DNA from: Apostichopus japonicus
Lineage: Eukaryota; Echinodermata; Holothuroidea; Aspidochirotida; Stichopodidae
Reading direction: 5' to 3'
NCBI RefSeq assembly: GCF_037975245.1
Contig: NC_092569.1
Location: forward strand, 31,006,668-31,070,667
Length of the DNA: 64,000 nt
How positions within the stretch are numbered: position 1 is the first letter of the stretch; each line of letters starts with the position of its first letter. This document shows positions 62,831 through 64,000 of the stretch, in pieces. A program made the position numbers and the translations under genes. The notes under the pieces were generated by a model. It was not told the origin of the DNA, made no database searches, and worked only from the letters and a program-made list of their open reading frames with translations.

Positions 62831-63270
62831 TAACTTCGATCCCCTCTACCCTCTCCTCTCCCATCCCCTCCCCTCCAATAGTTACAAACAACAATTTATC
62901 TCTTTCTCCACCTCTCTCTAACACTGATAGACTTGTGGTACATCTCTCTTCCACAAGGGTCTCGTGCAGTCTCTCTCGCCCCATCTATCCTCACCTCATC
63001 CACCTCTCTTCGTGTTTCTTGGCTTTTATCCGCATCTTTCCACTTTTGTGCCTCTATATGTGTGTGTCCATCTCAACCTCTTCGCCTCTATGCGAATCTC
63101 TCCACCTATCCCCATCTCTCCACCTATCCCCATCTCTCCACTCTCTACCATTGGCCGCTTCGCTGCGTCTCAGTGTGCATATTTTCGCCTCTCTCTACCC
63201 CTCACCACACCTCAACTACCTCTCCCACACCTCTCCCCATCCCTTCCAAACTCTCTTCGCTTTCTCTGAG
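62830..63270. repeat. Pyrimidine-rich tract with CCACCTATCCCCATCTCT repeats
   Basis: A CT-rich stretch open in three plus-strand frames. An 18-base unit repeats at about 63100-63145. Confidence 0.8.
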
Positions 63271-64000
63271 TGTAATGCAGTGCTAATATCTGTATCTCTA
63301 GGTTCAAATAACTTTTAAAACCTGCCTGCTTTTTGGTCTTTTAATGTTGCATTCTGGTATGCTTGGAGTTACGGGAAAGCTTCATTAAAAAAAGGGCAAC
63401 TTTAAAAATATTCCCCTCACACGGAAAATGATACACAAAATACAATCAAGCTTAAAGAATATATACTTCTTCATTAACGGTCTTTTATGGCAAATTTGAA
63501 GATATTCCTGATTTACTTTAGGGAATAGCTACTCCGCATTCGTACCACTTGGGGGTAGTACCTTCCGGTCCAAGAAGACCCCATACCACCTCCGATGATA
63601 CCCAACTGCATATCATCTCCCCAGCTGCTGCGATAGTAGCCTGTGTGTTAAATAACAGTTACACCTGTGTATATTACTATGTAAATACGTGTTATGAATA
63701 TTCAATAATAAGAGTTCAACGATTTAACTGAACACCATAATGCGGTGCTGACAAAGGTGTCGACCATCTTAATGTTTGCCCACCATCTATACAACACCCC
63801 ATCATTCATCATCCCTCGCCCCCCCCCCCCCCCTCCCTACTCGATTTTACATGTTACAATCCATATGCAGCTTGTGCGTATTAATTCATTGCACCAGATA
63901 GATCACCTTCGGTAGAAGTATTTCGCCAGTTTTATCCCCACACTCTCAACCACCTTCCCCCAACCCGACCCACCCAATCCACACACTAAACAACGAAATA
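63271..64000. other. No gene recognised
   Basis: A poly-C run lies near 63820-63832. No exon or element is supported. Confidence 0.4.

Noticed and set aside
62933-63318. Three overlapping Ser/Pro/Leu-rich frames
   Set aside because: A CT-rich low-complexity tract gives open frames in all three phases, with no splice or domain support.

Overview
The window is AT-rich animal genomic DNA: long introns, microsatellites, many transposon remnants and no bacterial-style gene packing. The clear host genes are minus-strand, multi-exon, secreted fibrinogen-related (FReD) proteins with TIL-like and EGF-like modules. That gene type, with non-LTR retrotransposons and (TTA)n tracts, suggests a marine invertebrate. 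I favour an echinoderm, probably a sea cucumber, because fibrinogen-like lectins are known there, but no single marker proves it.

Layout. At 1-4.3 kb there is the first exon (signal peptide) of a FReD gene whose remaining exons lie beyond the left edge, plus its flanks. At 6.08-12.38 kb a (TTA)n tract of about 1.3 kb is split by a nearly full-length L1/Tx1-type retrotransposon (ORF1 intact, ORF2 endonuclease broken). At 14.8-28.35 kb lies FReD gene 1: ten exons, 747 residues if all are used, but one EGF exon lacks its splice acceptor. Its first intron holds a tandem ~2 kb duplication related to the left-edge copy. At 28.5-37.5 kb is intergenic DNA with a 1.2-kb hAT-type non-autonomous element, a 152-bp hairpin element, a duplicated repeat and an orphan heat-shock-type promoter. 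At 37.5-49.97 kb lies FReD gene 2: nine exons, a one-base deletion in exon 4 and a relic of a lost EGF exon. From 50 to 64 kb is repeat-rich DNA: a hAT-like remnant, a tandem array, a tRNA-derived SINE, a 3.1-kb TIR element with mirrored subterminal arrays, and three decayed retrotransposon pieces.

The two FReD genes share exon phases and nearly all exon lengths, so they are tandem duplicates. Their order is signal peptide, a first FReD lacking its C-terminal part, a TIL-like module, EGF-like modules, then a second FReD. The second FReD is interrupted, right after its GGWWY motif, by a Tyr/Cys-rich insertion (88 residues in gene 1, 75 in gene 2) encoded partly by a TAT-type microsatellite. 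This insertion sits where the ligand pocket of ordinary FReDs lies and differs in length between paralogs. It is the most interesting feature here. All exon borders were read by eye from splice signals, reading-frame continuity and paralog comparison; no transcript or database evidence was available.
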